IMG/VR virus record: IMGVR_UViG_3300009159_005922
Span: 1-35,659 of that record
Origin: a virus
Strand: one strand, 5' to 3'
DNA length: 35,659 nt
Positions 7,745-15,292 of this stretch are shown here, in pieces (within the stretch, counting starts at the first letter, position 1; the number at the start of each line of letters is the position of its first letter). The translations under genes and the position numbers were made by a program. The notes under the pieces are model-generated. The model searched no databases. It had not been told where the DNA came from and saw nothing but the letters and a program-made list of their open reading frames with translations.

Positions 7745-9252
7745 AAATAATAGATATTGCAATTTGTATTGATAATAATGACCCAAAAGGTATTGGTCGT
7801 ATCCGTGCAGTTAGGTATAGTTCATATACAGGTGAATTAGAAAAAGCTTTTGATTATAATGCTTGGGATGATAAGGATTTATTTACTGCAATTCCATTTT
7901 TACCAACAAATCTGAATTTTATACCTGAAAAAGGACAGTCAGTTAAAATTATAAATTACGATACTGAAAAAGATACTGTTAATCTTGAATATATTGCAGG
8001 TCCCTTTACAACTGTTCACGATTTTAACGGACAAACACATTCCGCACAACTTGAAAATACAACTTACCATAAAGGAGCGGTGCATGGTGAAGATGTTAAA
8101 GATAAAGACGGAAATTATATTAAACCAAAATCTAATGGTTCGTTAGCAAAAAATACTGATTATGGTGTTTATGGGAAATACGGTTCTGATGTTATTTTTA
8201 CAGAAAATGGTGTGAATATTAGAGGTGGTAAATTGTTAAGTAAATCATTTGCAACAAGTGCACAAAAAAAGGTATTGATAACGCACCCGACAATGTCGGA
8301 CAATTCATCAACAATACATTTAAAAAAATATCCAAAAAAATTAGAATATAACAACCAAGATGTTATCACTAATACCTTACAAATCCAACAAATAAAATAT
8401 TTTGTTGAATATAACGTTACTAATTTTTATGGTGGTGGAGTTAATATTGAATTTTATGTTTATGACACTAGAAATGCTGGACCACAATTTTTAAGTTCAA
8501 ACTCAAAATTAGAAGATACAATTTTAACCACTGGTTGTACGTTAATCAACGAATATAACATTAATAATAGAGTAAATACTTCGACAGGCGCAACACTCAC
8601 ATTTACGGCTGCAGATTTAACGGAAGCGTGTGTTAAAATACGATTAAACCTCTATAAATTACATCACGATGGATTAAACTACTTCAACCCAATTTACGGA
8701 GAAACTGAAATGCATCCATTTTATTTTAGATGTACAAAAGAATGTAAAGAGAGAGATTTAGCGAATCCATTTGAATTAACAAATAGAAAAACACTATTAA
8801 CAAACGTTACTTTTGGTAAAAGAATCCAAGAAGGTATCGTTTTCTCAAAATCAAGTTTTGATGCTCCAACAGTAACTAGTGTAACAAAAAAGAATGTTTT
8901 GGAAGAAAGTGATGATACTGTTGAACAAACATTTGCAACCGTTAAATCTGACAAAATATACCTAATTTCAACAGATACCAACGAATATAACATACCAATT
9001 GATTTTACCAAAATTGATAAGTATGAACCTACCCACGAGAATTATATTAAAGACATTGAACCAAATACATATGCGTTAGTTAGGGGGGAAGTTTTAATTG
9101 ACGTACTTCAATCAATAATTAAATTAATGATTAGTCACCAACACAATTTGATGGGTCCATTAGTCCAAACTGACCCGAGTTTCGTTAATTTAATGAAAAA
9201 AATCACGACTTTAGAAAATGACATGTTAAACAAATCGATTAGAACCAATTAA
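7741..9252 (+). CDS. gp5-like baseplate hub/spike protein with OB-fold N-terminus
   Basis: The N-terminal about 100 residues (DIAICIDNNDPKGIGRIRAV, later FIPEKGQSVKII and LEYIAGPF) match the OB-fold pattern of T4 gp5 / VgrG-type spike proteins, with the signature DPxxIGRVRV followed by P-x-x-G-x-x-V. The C-terminal part (ALVRGEVLIDVLQSIIKLM then HQHNLMGP) matches a motif common at the ends of baseplate and spike proteins. No lysozyme catalytic residues of the T4 gp5 kind were seen, and no long triple-helix repeat. At 503 residues it is shorter than T4 gp5 (575). It probably forms part of the central hub or puncturing device. Confidence 0.7.
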   Translation: MKIIDIAICIDNNDPKGIGRIRAVRYSSYTGELEKAFDYNAWDDKDLFTAIPFLPTNLNFIPEKGQSVKIINYDTEKDTVNLEYIAGPFTTVHDFNGQTHSAQLENTTYHKGAVHGEDVKDKDGNYIKPKSNGSLAKNTDYGVYGKYGSDVIFTENGVNIRGGKLLSKSFATSAQKKVLITHPTMSDNSSTIHLKKYPKKLEYNNQDVITNTLQIQQIKYFVEYNVTNFYGGGVNIEFYVYDTRNAGPQFLSSNSKLEDTILTTGCTLINEYNINNRVNTSTGATLTFTAADLTEACVKIRLNLYKLHHDGLNYFNPIYGETEMHPFYFRCTKECKERDLANPFELTNRKTLLTNVTFGKRIQEGIVFSKSSFDAPTVTSVTKKNVLEESDDTVEQTFATVKSDKIYLISTDTNEYNIPIDFTKIDKYEPTHENYIKDIEPNTYALVRGEVLIDVLQSIIKLMISHQHNLMGPLVQTDPSFVNLMKKITTLENDMLNKSIRTN

Positions 9253-9257
9253 TTTGA

Positions 9258-9265
9258 TATTTATA
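9258..9265 (+). promoter_or_regulatory. TATTTATA element
   Basis: An exact TATTTATA in the 24-base gap between two structural genes, 11 bases upstream of the ATG at 9277. It is a candidate late-promoter element, inferred from recurrence in this window. Confidence 0.4.
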
Positions 9266-9276
9266 ATAAAAAAGAG

Positions 9277-10665
9277 ATGTCATATTTCCGTTCCTATTTT
9301 GAAAAGAATAATACTATTATTAAGGATTCACAGGTTAACACCGCAAAAAACCCTGCAACAGAGATTTTTTATGGTTCTTCATTTTCTAAATTTTTATTTA
9401 AAGTTGACTTTACCGATTTAAAAAATAAAGTTAATAATGATGAATTAGTGGTAGATTCTAACACTAGACATACTTTACATTTAACAAATACAATCTTTGG
9501 TGATGAGGGTCAAAAGGGTTTAAACAGAACTACCGGTAGAGACAGAACAAGTTCATTTGATTTAATATTATTTAAATTAGATCAATTTTGGGATGAAGGT
9601 TTAGGGTTTGATTATGCAGATTCTGGTTATGACTTTGTAACTGGAAATAGAACATTTGACGAAAGACCGTCAAACTGGTATTATAGAACAACATTGAATC
9701 AATGGTCAACTGCAGGTGTATTTCATGACTCCCCAACAGTCATTTCAGGGTACACAGGTAATAAAATACATATGGATAATGGTGGTGAAAACATTGATTT
9801 TGATATTACCGATTATGTAAATGGTATTATTACAGGTAATACAAATCATGGTTTAGGATTATCATTCGCTGTTGTTTATCAATATTTAACACCTGATAGA
9901 GACCAATCAGTAGCATTTTTTACCAAATACACACAAACATTCTTTGAACCATACGTTGACACACATTTTGAAGATACCATAATGGACGATAGAAATAATT
10001 TTGTTGAGAAAGTATCACAGAATTTATATCTATACGTTACAAAAGGAACCAATTTTTATAATTTAGATTCAAACCCAACGGTTGACATATTAAACTCTGA
10101 CGGTGCTGTTATTACAGGTCTTTCAGGTTTAACCACAACATTAATTAGAAAAGGTATCTATAAGGTTACATTTACAATAACCACACCAGAATGTGACGGA
10201 AAGAAATTCTTTACTGACCATTGGAAAGGTGTTATTTTAGATGGTAATACAATTTCTGGTGGAGTAAGACAAAAGTTCATTCCAAAACCATATACCGCCG
10301 GATTTACGGTAGGTGAAAATCAAACAGAATTACAAAGGTATGCCATTCAATTTTTTGGAATTAAACAAAATGAAAAAATAGTAAGTGGTGAAATAAGAAA
10401 AGTAGTTATTACATTTAAATCTATTGACGTACCTAAAACGGTATTGTTAGATGAGGTTTATTATAGAATTTATATCGAAGAAGGTGCGACTCAAGTAATT
10501 GTACACGATTGGACGTTATTAGATAAAACGAATGAAAACTCATTTCAATTAGATAGTTCTTATTTAATACCAAGACAGTATTTCCTACAGATTAAAGGAA
10601 AAACTCACACTGAAGAGATATACTATAAAGAATCAATAAATTTTGAAATCGTATCAGAAAAATAA
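9277..10665 (+). CDS. structural protein, tail or fibre associated, DNRLRE-like segment
   Basis: A 462-residue, beta-rich protein. A central stretch (about 165-235) has the pattern FDITDYVNGIITGNTNHGLG, then AVVYQYL and TKYTQTFFEPYVDTHFED. This resembles the DNRLRE / carbohydrate-binding-like beta-sandwich (FDVTxxVxxWxxGxxxNxGLxL ... YxxPxLxVxY) found in some surface and adhesion proteins. The rest looks like further beta-sandwich domains. It follows the gp5-like gene, so a tail-tip, baseplate-wedge or fibre component contacting host surface is plausible. The domain match is by eye and tentative. Confidence 0.55.
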   Translation: MSYFRSYFEKNNTIIKDSQVNTAKNPATEIFYGSSFSKFLFKVDFTDLKNKVNNDELVVDSNTRHTLHLTNTIFGDEGQKGLNRTTGRDRTSSFDLILFKLDQFWDEGLGFDYADSGYDFVTGNRTFDERPSNWYYRTTLNQWSTAGVFHDSPTVISGYTGNKIHMDNGGENIDFDITDYVNGIITGNTNHGLGLSFAVVYQYLTPDRDQSVAFFTKYTQTFFEPYVDTHFEDTIMDDRNNFVEKVSQNLYLYVTKGTNFYNLDSNPTVDILNSDGAVITGLSGLTTTLIRKGIYKVTFTITTPECDGKKFFTDHWKGVILDGNTISGGVRQKFIPKPYTAGFTVGENQTELQRYAIQFFGIKQNEKIVSGEIRKVVITFKSIDVPKTVLLDEVYYRIYIEEGATQVIVHDWTLLDKTNENSFQLDSSYLIPRQYFLQIKGKTHTEEIYYKESINFEIVSEK

Positions 10666-10667
10666 AG

Positions 10668-10675
10668 TATTTATT
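10668..10675 (+). promoter_or_regulatory. GTATTTATT element upstream of capsid-targeted-like gene group
   Basis: A 7/8 match to TATTTATA, preceded by the G found at the capsid-cluster sites, 3 bases upstream of the ATG at 10679. It is a candidate late-promoter element. Confidence 0.3.
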
Positions 10676-10678
10676 AAT

Positions 10679-11335
10679 ATGAAGAAAATTATAATCAGCG
10701 AAGCTCAATTAAAGAAAATAATTGAAAGTCAAACAACTGAAAACTATATGTTTTTTGGTAATTTACAACAAATACATAGACAATGTGAAATGTTGATGAA
10801 AATGAATCCACAAGAATTGGATAACATTATTAAAAATGGTCACGATTGGGCGGACGATCACGTATCTGAGGCGAAGAACAATATGGACCAAGTTTTTGAT
10901 TTCTTCATGAATGAAACTAAAAGTAAAGATAAACAAGATGTAACTGCTGACGTGGATCAGTTTAGTATGAACGAAGAAGGACAACTTGACGAAAAATGTT
11001 GGGATGGTTACAAACAAGTTGGTAGTAAGAAAAAAGGTGGAAAAATGGTACCAAATTGTGTACCTGTAAGTGAAGCAAAAAATCTTACACAACAAGCCGC
11101 TATTGCAATTGCTATGAAAAAAGCCGGTAAGAAACCTAAGAATGAATCAGAAAAGGAAATGTATGAAGCTATGGAAATAGATGAAAGTAAGAATTGTCCA
11201 ACAGACCCTGCAAAATGGGCAGCATCTAAAGCTAAAGCTAAATCAAAATTTGACGTATACCCCTCAGCTTATGCAAATGGATTCGCGGCAAAAGATTATA
11301 AAGCAAAAGGTGGTGGTTGGAGAAAATGTAAATAG
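10679..11335 (+). CDS. putative head-targeted protein with GYKQVG and YPSAYAN motifs
   Basis: The start at 10679 (MKKIIISEAQ) is preferred to the ATG at 10643, which lies inside the previous gene. It gives 218 residues. The N-terminal motif KKIIISEAQLKKIIES recurs in neighbouring genes and resembles a T4 capsid-targeting sequence ending in I-x-E. Two further motifs that I recall from marine phage proteins are visible: CWDGYKQVGSKKKGGKMVPNC (cysteine-containing, about 107-127) and KFDVYPSAYANGFAAKDY with GGGWRK at the C-terminus (190-215). The middle is acidic and the C-terminal third basic and alanine/lysine-rich, as in nucleic-acid-associated internal proteins. No enzyme signature was found. 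Confidence 0.65.
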   Translation: MKKIIISEAQLKKIIESQTTENYMFFGNLQQIHRQCEMLMKMNPQELDNIIKNGHDWADDHVSEAKNNMDQVFDFFMNETKSKDKQDVTADVDQFSMNEEGQLDEKCWDGYKQVGSKKKGGKMVPNCVPVSEAKNLTQQAAIAIAMKKAGKKPKNESEKEMYEAMEIDESKNCPTDPAKWAASKAKAKSKFDVYPSAYANGFAAKDYKAKGGGWRKCK

Positions 11336-12097
11336 ATGAATTTAGAAGAGAACATACAAAGGATTAGACAAATGATGATTTCTGAGGAGATGGTACAATC
11401 TGATGCTTGGAAATCTTTAAAGAAAACATTGGATGTTCTTAAAAAGAAGAAAAAAGTTTTATTATTAAGTTGTTCTAATAGACACAATTGGGACAAAAAT
11501 GATATTGATATACCAAAATCTAAAATGATTGCAATGTACCTTAATGAAGAATTAGGTGATAACTCAACATTAATGGACGTTTCAGAACTAAATATTGTTC
11601 CTTGTGAGGGTAATGTATCAAGAAAAGATGGTAATAGTTGCGGTTTATTAAAGGCAAAACTTAAGGATAAAGATAAAAACCCAACTGGTCATCATAGATG
11701 TTGGGCCAGTGTTAATAACCCTAAAGATGAACTTTGGAAAATAAGTAAAGAATTGTTTGAATCCGATGCTGTGATATTCCTTAGTTCTGTTAGATGGGGA
11801 CAAACAAATATGTTTTACCAAAATCTAATTGAACGTCTAACTTGGATAGAAAATAGACACACAGCGTTAGGTGAATCTAATTTAGTTAAAGATATTGAAA
11901 CTGGATTTATATGTACGGGACAAAATTTTAACGGTGTTAATGTTAATGATTTACAAAAGAAAGTTCATGAATTTTACGGTTTCAAAACAAATGACGATTT
12001 ATATTGGAATTGGCAATATACTAAAAATGTAAATGATGAATCATTAAAATCATATAAAGATTCTCACAAAAAATTTATAAAAGATACTAAATTATAA
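11336..12097 (+). CDS. flavodoxin-fold NAD(P)H-dependent FMN reductase-like protein
   Basis: After an N-terminal extension (MNLEENIQRIRQMMISEE, 1-18), the core begins with VLLLSCSNRHNWD (41-53), the beta1/phosphate-binding loop position of flavodoxin-like reductases. It continues with ESDAVIFLSSVRWGQTNMFYQNLIERLTW (142-170), which matches the 'AD..i...P.ywg....lK...DR' FMN-binding loop and helix of the NADPH-dependent FMN reductase / WrbA family. These enzymes transfer electrons between NAD(P)H and flavin or quinones. The extension ends in M-I-S-E-E, similar to predicted prohead-protease sites elsewhere here. It is contiguous with a pterin dehydratase gene. The substrate is unknown. Confidence 0.7.
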   Translation: MNLEENIQRIRQMMISEEMVQSDAWKSLKKTLDVLKKKKKVLLLSCSNRHNWDKNDIDIPKSKMIAMYLNEELGDNSTLMDVSELNIVPCEGNVSRKDGNSCGLLKAKLKDKDKNPTGHHRCWASVNNPKDELWKISKELFESDAVIFLSSVRWGQTNMFYQNLIERLTWIENRHTALGESNLVKDIETGFICTGQNFNGVNVNDLQKKVHEFYGFKTNDDLYWNWQYTKNVNDESLKSYKDSHKKFIKDTKL

Positions 12098-12098
12098 T

Positions 12099-12377
12099 AT
12101 GAGAATAATAATAACTGAAGACCAAAAAAATACAATTATGAATAGTAATAATTGGGAGGAAGTAAGTGGTAAACTAATTAAAACATTTTATTTTAAAGAT
12201 TATAAGGAGGTTATGTCATTTGCGAATGAGGTGATGAAAATTGCCAACAAACAAAATCATCACCCCGATATGACGGTTCATTATGATAATGTAAAGTTAT
12301 CAATTACAGACCACGATAAGGGTAAGGTGTCCGATAAGTGTCATAAATTTGTTAATGAGGTAAATAAAATTATATAA
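12099..12377 (+). CDS. phhB: pterin-4a-carbinolamine dehydratase (PCD/DCoH-like)
   Basis: PCD dehydrates 4a-hydroxytetrahydrobiopterin in pterin cofactor recycling. The 92-residue length is typical. Visible family features are FYFKDYKEVMSFANEVMKIA (30-49), the catalytic His pair in NKQNHHPDM (51-59), then VHYDNVKLSITDHDKGKVSDKC with the conserved Y-x-x-V, T/S-D-H and G-x-[VL]-[ST]-x-x-D. The N-terminus MRIIITEDQ replaces the usual first strand and looks like the motif shared by neighbouring proteins. It lies 1 base after the FMN-reductase-like stop. Pairing a pterin enzyme with a flavin reductase suggests a redox or cofactor role. Delivery in the virion is inference. Confidence 0.85.
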   Translation: MRIIITEDQKNTIMNSNNWEEVSGKLIKTFYFKDYKEVMSFANEVMKIANKQNHHPDMTVHYDNVKLSITDHDKGKVSDKCHKFVNEVNKII

Positions 12378-12378
12378 C

Positions 12379-13131
12379 ATGAAAATTATTGTTTCAAAGG
12401 AAGATAAAGAATATATAAACGAATGTCTTAAATCAGGTGAGGTTTTAAAAGAAGATCTTACAAGGTGGTTTAAAGAGAAGTGGGTAGATGTTAGTAAAAA
12501 GGTAGATGGTAAACACCCACCTTGTGGTAGAAAAGATGCCGATGGTAAATCATATCCTAAATGTCGTCCATCTAAGAAAGTTTCAAAAGAAACACCAAAA
12601 GTTGCATCTTCATATGATAAAAAAGAAAAGAAGGCTATGACATCACAAAAAAGAAGAGCCGAAAAGAAAGACCCAAAAGTAGGTAAGGGTAATAAACCAA
12701 CAATGACTAAATTTGATGAGAGTATGAAAAAAAGAACAATAATTCAAATATCTGAAGAACAATTCCAAAGATTATTTGAATACAACGAAGAAACTCCCGT
12801 ATTAATATATGAAGATGAGGACGGTTCCGTTGAAAACACCAATTTTGAATATAACGGTGGTTTATTAAATGAAGCAGAATACCAAGGACGTAAAGTTCAA
12901 TTAGGTAAAATCATGCAAGGTGATGTAAAGAAATCAAAAGTATATGTTAAAAACGACAAAGGTAAAGTCGTTAAGGTTAATTTTGGATTTGGTGGTAAAT
13001 CTGCCAAAGGTAAAAGAATGGTTATTAAGAAAAATAACCCTGCAAGACGTAAATCATTCAGGGCACGTATGAATTGTGATAATCCAGGTCCACGTTGGAA
13101 ACCAAGATATTGGGCCTGTCGTAGCTGGTAA
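12379..13131 (+). CDS. two-part basic virion-associated protein (KWVDVS/CRPS and CDNPGP domains)
   Basis: This 250-residue, lysine-rich protein looks like two domains joined in frame. The first (about 27-105) has WFKEKWVDVSKK, HPPCGRKDADGKSYPKCRPS and SQKRRAEKKDP, a pattern I recall from phages and large eukaryotic viruses (possibly DUF5872). The second starts at an internal Met (residue 116, base 12724), repeats the targeting-like motif (TIIQISEEQFQRLFE), and ends with GRKVQLGKIM, KVYVKNDKGKVVKVNFG, RRKSFRARMNCDNPGPRWKP and RYWACRSW, a C-terminal domain seen in T4-like marine phages. LLNE-A at 163-167 resembles the predicted capsid cleavage site LINE-A. Its likely role is a head or DNA-associated protein. 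Confidence 0.7.
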   Translation: MKIIVSKEDKEYINECLKSGEVLKEDLTRWFKEKWVDVSKKVDGKHPPCGRKDADGKSYPKCRPSKKVSKETPKVASSYDKKEKKAMTSQKRRAEKKDPKVGKGNKPTMTKFDESMKKRTIIQISEEQFQRLFEYNEETPVLIYEDEDGSVENTNFEYNGGLLNEAEYQGRKVQLGKIMQGDVKKSKVYVKNDKGKVVKVNFGFGGKSAKGKRMVIKKNNPARRKSFRARMNCDNPGPRWKPRYWACRSW

Positions 13132-13437
13132 TTATATTAATTTTTGATTTGATATGAAATATATCCTATCTGACGCATACAGACCTTTAGGGTGTGCCTC
13201 TTTCTTTTCCACTAACTTACCCATTTGAATCAATTGAGAGTGATTTTTGAGGTCTATACCCACCAAAAACCGACCTCCTTCCTTTTCGTAGGTTGTCTCA
13301 CGGATATACTTACCCTCATCGTCCATTTTAAGGTATTCAATCATCACATCTTTCTTGTTTTTACAAGAAATCCCCCTCTCATCAATGAGTTTGGTTAATA
13401 CGTCCAATCTTAATATTTCATAGTTAATTTCTGACAT
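13132..13437 (-). CDS. small SAP-like hypothetical protein
   Basis: Choosing the Met at 13437 (MSEINYEILR) gives 101 residues. The longer ORF start at 13473 would add a leader of no recognisable character. Residues 8-40 (ILRLDVLTKLIDERGISCKNKKDVMIEYL) resemble a SAP helix-extended loop-helix nucleic-acid-binding motif (L...L..rgi...G.K..Li..L). The rest is beta-like and basic. Its stop abuts the stop of the convergent plus-strand gene. It is the last gene of the minus-strand capsid cluster, separated from the capsid gene by a terminator. Its function is unknown. Confidence 0.6.
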   Translation of the reverse strand: MSEINYEILRLDVLTKLIDERGISCKNKKDVMIEYLKMDDEGKYIRETTYEKEGGRFLVGIDLKNHSQLIQMGKLVEKKEAHPKGLYASDRIYFISNQKLI

Positions 13438-13482
13438 AATAGCAAATATAAGTAATATTCTGGAATATCCCAAAAATAAAAA

Positions 13483-13504
13483 ACCCCCGTATTTCTACGA
13501 GGGT
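13483..13504 (-). terminator. intrinsic terminator after the major capsid gene
   Basis: The arms acccccgta (13483-13491) and tacgagggt (13496-13504) pair with one mismatch around a TTTC loop. Read on the minus strand, the hairpin is followed by TTTTTTATTTTTG, giving a good U-tract directly downstream of the capsid stop. Confidence 0.75.
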
Positions 13505-13527
13505 CTTTTGTATTGTGAATCCTAAGA

Positions 13528-15267
13528 TTATCTTAATGTATTCATATCAAATGTTGCAATACCTTGTACATCGATGATACCAAAGTAACGGTTGTTCACC
13601 ATTTTCTTTGCGTAACGAGTCATGATACCTTTGATAGGAGTCATTGTGAAAGGATTGTACATTGTTGGAGTCAATTGTAATGGCACATATGGTGCGTATA
13701 CATAACCTGCATCCAATAAAGATTTTCCTTTATGACCAATCAAGATTTTGTTAGCTGGGAAGTAAGGATCACGGTATACTTGGTAGCGACCTGCCAAAGA
13801 ACCGATTTTCTCAATACCCATGTTGTAAGAATCTTGCTCAGGAGCTGCGTTTGATACGTGGAAATATTCCAAATCATCAAATACTGCAGAAACTTCAGAA
13901 GAAACTACAATCCAGTTAGCACCACCTCTTAAGGTTGTTTTATGGATTTGAGCTGAAATTTGGTTAACTTTAGTAACTAAAGTTTGGTTCCAGTCTTTTT
14001 GTGTGTAACCTTGTAAAGTTGCACCACCAGTTCCACCGTATTTCCACTCATTGTAATCCCATTTAGCTTTCCATGCTGCACCTTTACGTAAATCACGTAA
14101 GATTTCACGGTCAACTTCAGCTGCAATTTGCTCTGATAATAAAGCTGTTAATTCAGCTTCAGCATCAATGTTGTGGAATGCACTAACGTCTTGAGCCAAT
14201 TCAGGAGACCAGCTAGCTCTTAATTTTCTTTCAGTTACAGAAACTGTTACTGATTCTAAATCAAAAGAAACCTCACCAATTTGATCTTCAAATTCTAAAG
14301 TTGCATAACGACGATAAGTCGCTGTAAAGTCATCACCTTGTAATGTTGTAACTGTAATTTCCGTATCTGCAAAACCTTCAGTTGAACTGTAAGTTTGTAA
14401 ATCAACATTTAAGTAGATTGTACCAGCTTCATCGCAAATATCATTGAATAAGTTACCGTTTGTACCTGCAGATTTTTGTCCGTAAGATACGATACCTTTA
14501 CCATATTTTTGAGTTACAACGTTGAAAGGTAAGAAAGTTCTACCACTTAACGCATTTGCACGAGGTGCAGTGATTGTTAATGAAGCTAAAAACTCTTCTG
14601 TATCCATTTCGTTACCGTCTGGACCAGCTAATTTACCTTGACCTAATCTAGAGAAACCTGTTAACTTTAAGATAACTGATGAAACATCGGTACCTGTAGC
14701 GATAGTTACTGCGTTACTTTCAACACCATTTGCAAAAGTTACAATAGATGTACCAGTTAAAGAAACATCAGTGAATGAACCTTTTGAATAATCAAAAAGA
14801 CCTTCACCTACTGCGTCACTACCTTCGTAGAAACGATCGTAAAGATTCTTAGCACCTGTGTCATAACCTTGACTTGTTGCACCTGTATTTGGATATCCAT
14901 AAGGAGAATAGTGATTATTACTATTATCTCTTTCTTGGATTTTAGGTACGAAGAAGAACAATTTACCAATTGGTAAGTTCATTGCTTGTACTGATACGAT
15001 GTCATTCGCTAATAATTTAGAGAATACACGACGGATGATAGGGAAAACTACAGTTTCAAAAGAACCTGAAGAATCTGCTACTGCCGCTTCGTTAATCAAA
15101 TATGACGCTTGGTTTTCATACAATTGCGCGATATTATCTTTTTGGTGACCTTCTAAGTTTTCTAAGAAACCTAATTCGTCCCATTTTTTAATGGTATCTT
15201 CCTTGATAACACGTAAATGTTTTAATCCGATGTTACCAACCATACCTGATTCTAATAATGCTCCCAT
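13528..15267 (-). CDS. gp23: major capsid protein, T4 gp23-like
   Basis: The 579-residue precursor of the capsid shell. The N-terminal delta region (GLKHLRVIKEDTIKKWDELGFLENL ... DNIAQLYENQASYLINE) and the following FETVVFPIIRRVFSKLLANDIVSVQAMNLPIGKLFFF match gp23. The likely prohead-protease cut is after Glu60 in LINE-AAVAD, leaving about 519 residues, close to mature T4 gp23. The C-terminal part has the expected IEKIGSLAGRYQVYRDPYF and GHKGKSLLDAGYVYAPYVPL blocks. It lies 25 bases after the scaffold gene, has no TATTTATA of its own, and is followed by a strong terminator, so it is probably expressed from the upstream promoter. Confidence 0.96.
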   Translation of the reverse strand: MGALLESGMVGNIGLKHLRVIKEDTIKKWDELGFLENLEGHQKDNIAQLYENQASYLINEAAVADSSGSFETVVFPIIRRVFSKLLANDIVSVQAMNLPIGKLFFFVPKIQERDNSNNHYSPYGYPNTGATSQGYDTGAKNLYDRFYEGSDAVGEGLFDYSKGSFTDVSLTGTSIVTFANGVESNAVTIATGTDVSSVILKLTGFSRLGQGKLAGPDGNEMDTEEFLASLTITAPRANALSGRTFLPFNVVTQKYGKGIVSYGQKSAGTNGNLFNDICDEAGTIYLNVDLQTYSSTEGFADTEITVTTLQGDDFTATYRRYATLEFEDQIGEVSFDLESVTVSVTERKLRASWSPELAQDVSAFHNIDAEAELTALLSEQIAAEVDREILRDLRKGAAWKAKWDYNEWKYGGTGGATLQGYTQKDWNQTLVTKVNQISAQIHKTTLRGGANWIVVSSEVSAVFDDLEYFHVSNAAPEQDSYNMGIEKIGSLAGRYQVYRDPYFPANKILIGHKGKSLLDAGYVYAPYVPLQLTPTMYNPFTMTPIKGIMTRYAKKMVNNRYFGIIDVQGIATFDMNTLR

Positions 15268-15292
15268 TTTTAAAATATTTTGTTTTTTTAGT

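Noticed and set aside
10643-10678. Upstream ATG at 10643 as start of the targeting-like protein
   Set aside because: It lies inside the preceding structural gene, and the shared N-terminal motif begins exactly at 10679.
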